Origin: an uncultured Eubacteriales bacterium | GTDB lineage: Bacteria > Bacillota > Clostridia > UBA1381 > UBA9506 | NCBI GenBank assembly: GCA_900545185.1 | Contig: UQYH01000131.1 | Location: forward strand, 1-5,774 | Reading direction: 5' to 3' | DNA length: 5,774 nt | Part shown: one piece after another, positions 5,500 to 5,774 of the stretch | Position numbering within the stretch: position 1 is the stretch's first letter | Layout of the letters: every line of letters starts with the position of its first letter | Notes under the pieces: generated by a model | What the model saw: the letters and a program-made list of their open reading frames with translations, nothing else | Database searches by the model: none | Told to the model about the DNA's origin: nothing | Position numbers and translations under genes: made by a program

Positions 5500-5611
5500 G
5501 CAAAAAGGCATCGTAAGTCATAAATCGGATAATATAAAATGCATTGGAATAGAATAATTATGTCGAAAAGCCTCATTTCATTCGGTTTTTCATATATTGA
5601 AGCCTTTTTGC
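5500..5611. repeat. 10-bp inverted repeat enclosing a smaller hairpin
   Basis: GCAAAAAGGC (5500-5509) recurs as its exact reverse complement GCCTTTTTGC (5602-5611). Between them GAAAAGCC (5565-5572) can pair with GGTTTTTC (5584-5591), 8 pairs with one G-U, around an 11-base loop. The inner hairpin could serve as a weak end signal for the phosphatase gene, but it is followed by ATATATT rather than a U-run. The stretch 5469-5774 as a whole has no credible gene. Confidence 0.5.
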
Positions 5612-5643
5612 TACGAACAAACTTCACCTTTCTCGACGACGTT

Positions 5644-5706
5644 GGAACAAGCGTAACACCATTCACCATACATTAAAAATGCATGGCTCATTCATTACGC
5701 TGTTCC
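5644..5706. repeat. Long interrupted hairpin near the right edge
   Basis: GGAACA (5644-5649), a bulged A, and GCGTAA (5651-5656) pair with TTACGC plus TGTTCC (5695-5706). Inside, CCATACATT (5666-5674) pairs with AATGCATGG (5678-5686) apart from one A-C mismatch, with an AAA loop. An asymmetric internal loop of 9 and 8 bases separates the two stems. That gives 20 pairs in 63 bases. It is not followed by a U-run on either strand. Function unknown. Confidence 0.6.
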
Positions 5707-5712
5707 GCCTTT

Positions 5713-5770
5713 TTCCCAAAAGCCGAGGACTTTTGGGAACCCTGGGGGTGTACGTCTTCGGGTACCCCCA
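5713..5770. repeat. Two tandem perfect-stem hairpins at the right edge
   Basis: TTCCCAAAAG (5713-5722) pairs perfectly with CTTTTGGGAA (5730-5739) around CCGAGGA. Three bases later TGGGGGT (5743-5749) pairs perfectly with ACCCCCA (5764-5770), enclosing a 14-base loop that itself can form CG-TCTT-CG (5753-5760). Neither is followed by a U-run. Paired GC hairpins of this sort occur at transfer or replication origins and at ends of mobile elements, which is speculation here because the window stops 4 bases further on. Confidence 0.6.
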
Positions 5771-5774
5771 AACG

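Noticed and set aside
4983..5669. 228-codon open frame on the minus strand over the phosphatase gene and the spacer
   Set aside because: It is antisense to a gene with complete catalytic motifs, has no Shine-Dalgarno before its ATG, and its product shows no recognisable domain. The first third in the spacer is open but this is not remarkable by itself.

Overview
This window reads as chromosomal housekeeping DNA from a low-to-mid GC member of the Bacillota, most likely a Clostridia/Oscillospiraceae-type gut anaerobe. Three things point there: a lysine (L-box) riboswitch ending in an intrinsic terminator, strong GGAGG-type Shine-Dalgarno sequences with consensus sigma-A promoters, and the infC-rpmI-rplT order preceded by a transcription attenuator. 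The taxonomic call is inference from style and not from a search.

The window is organised around a divergent promoter region at about 3110-3280. To the left, on the minus strand, a TTGACA-N17-TAATAT promoter drives a lysine riboswitch with its terminator, then asd, dapA and dapB. These genes encode three consecutive steps of the diaminopimelate/lysine pathway, from aspartyl phosphate to tetrahydrodipicolinate. The genes are 14 and 20 bases apart, so one transcript controlled by lysine is the natural reading. Two GC-rich stem-loops follow dapB at the left edge.

To the right, on the plus strand, a TTGACA-N17-TATACT promoter with an extended -10 drives a leader of about 165 bases that contains a perfect terminator hairpin. 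It then drives infC (IF3), rpmI (L35) and rplT (L20), and ends at an intrinsic terminator near 4700. The layout matches operons in which L20 represses its own transcription through leader attenuation. After that terminator comes a separate gene for a histidine-phosphatase (phosphoglycerate mutase-like) protein with all its catalytic residues.

The last 306 bases (5469-5774) carry no convincing gene but hold an unusual run of inverted repeats: a 10-bp pair bracketing a smaller hairpin, a 63-base interrupted hairpin, a perfect 10-bp stem and a G5/C5 stem. This is the least explained part of the window. It could be the edge of a mobile or transfer-origin element or a structured RNA, but the sequence alone does not settle which.

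I see no sign of an undescribed protein system. The more interesting material is regulatory: the explicit terminator/antiterminator pairing in the lysine leader, the competing pairings and short leader ORF in the infC leader, a possible AUU start for IF3, and the right-edge hairpin cluster.
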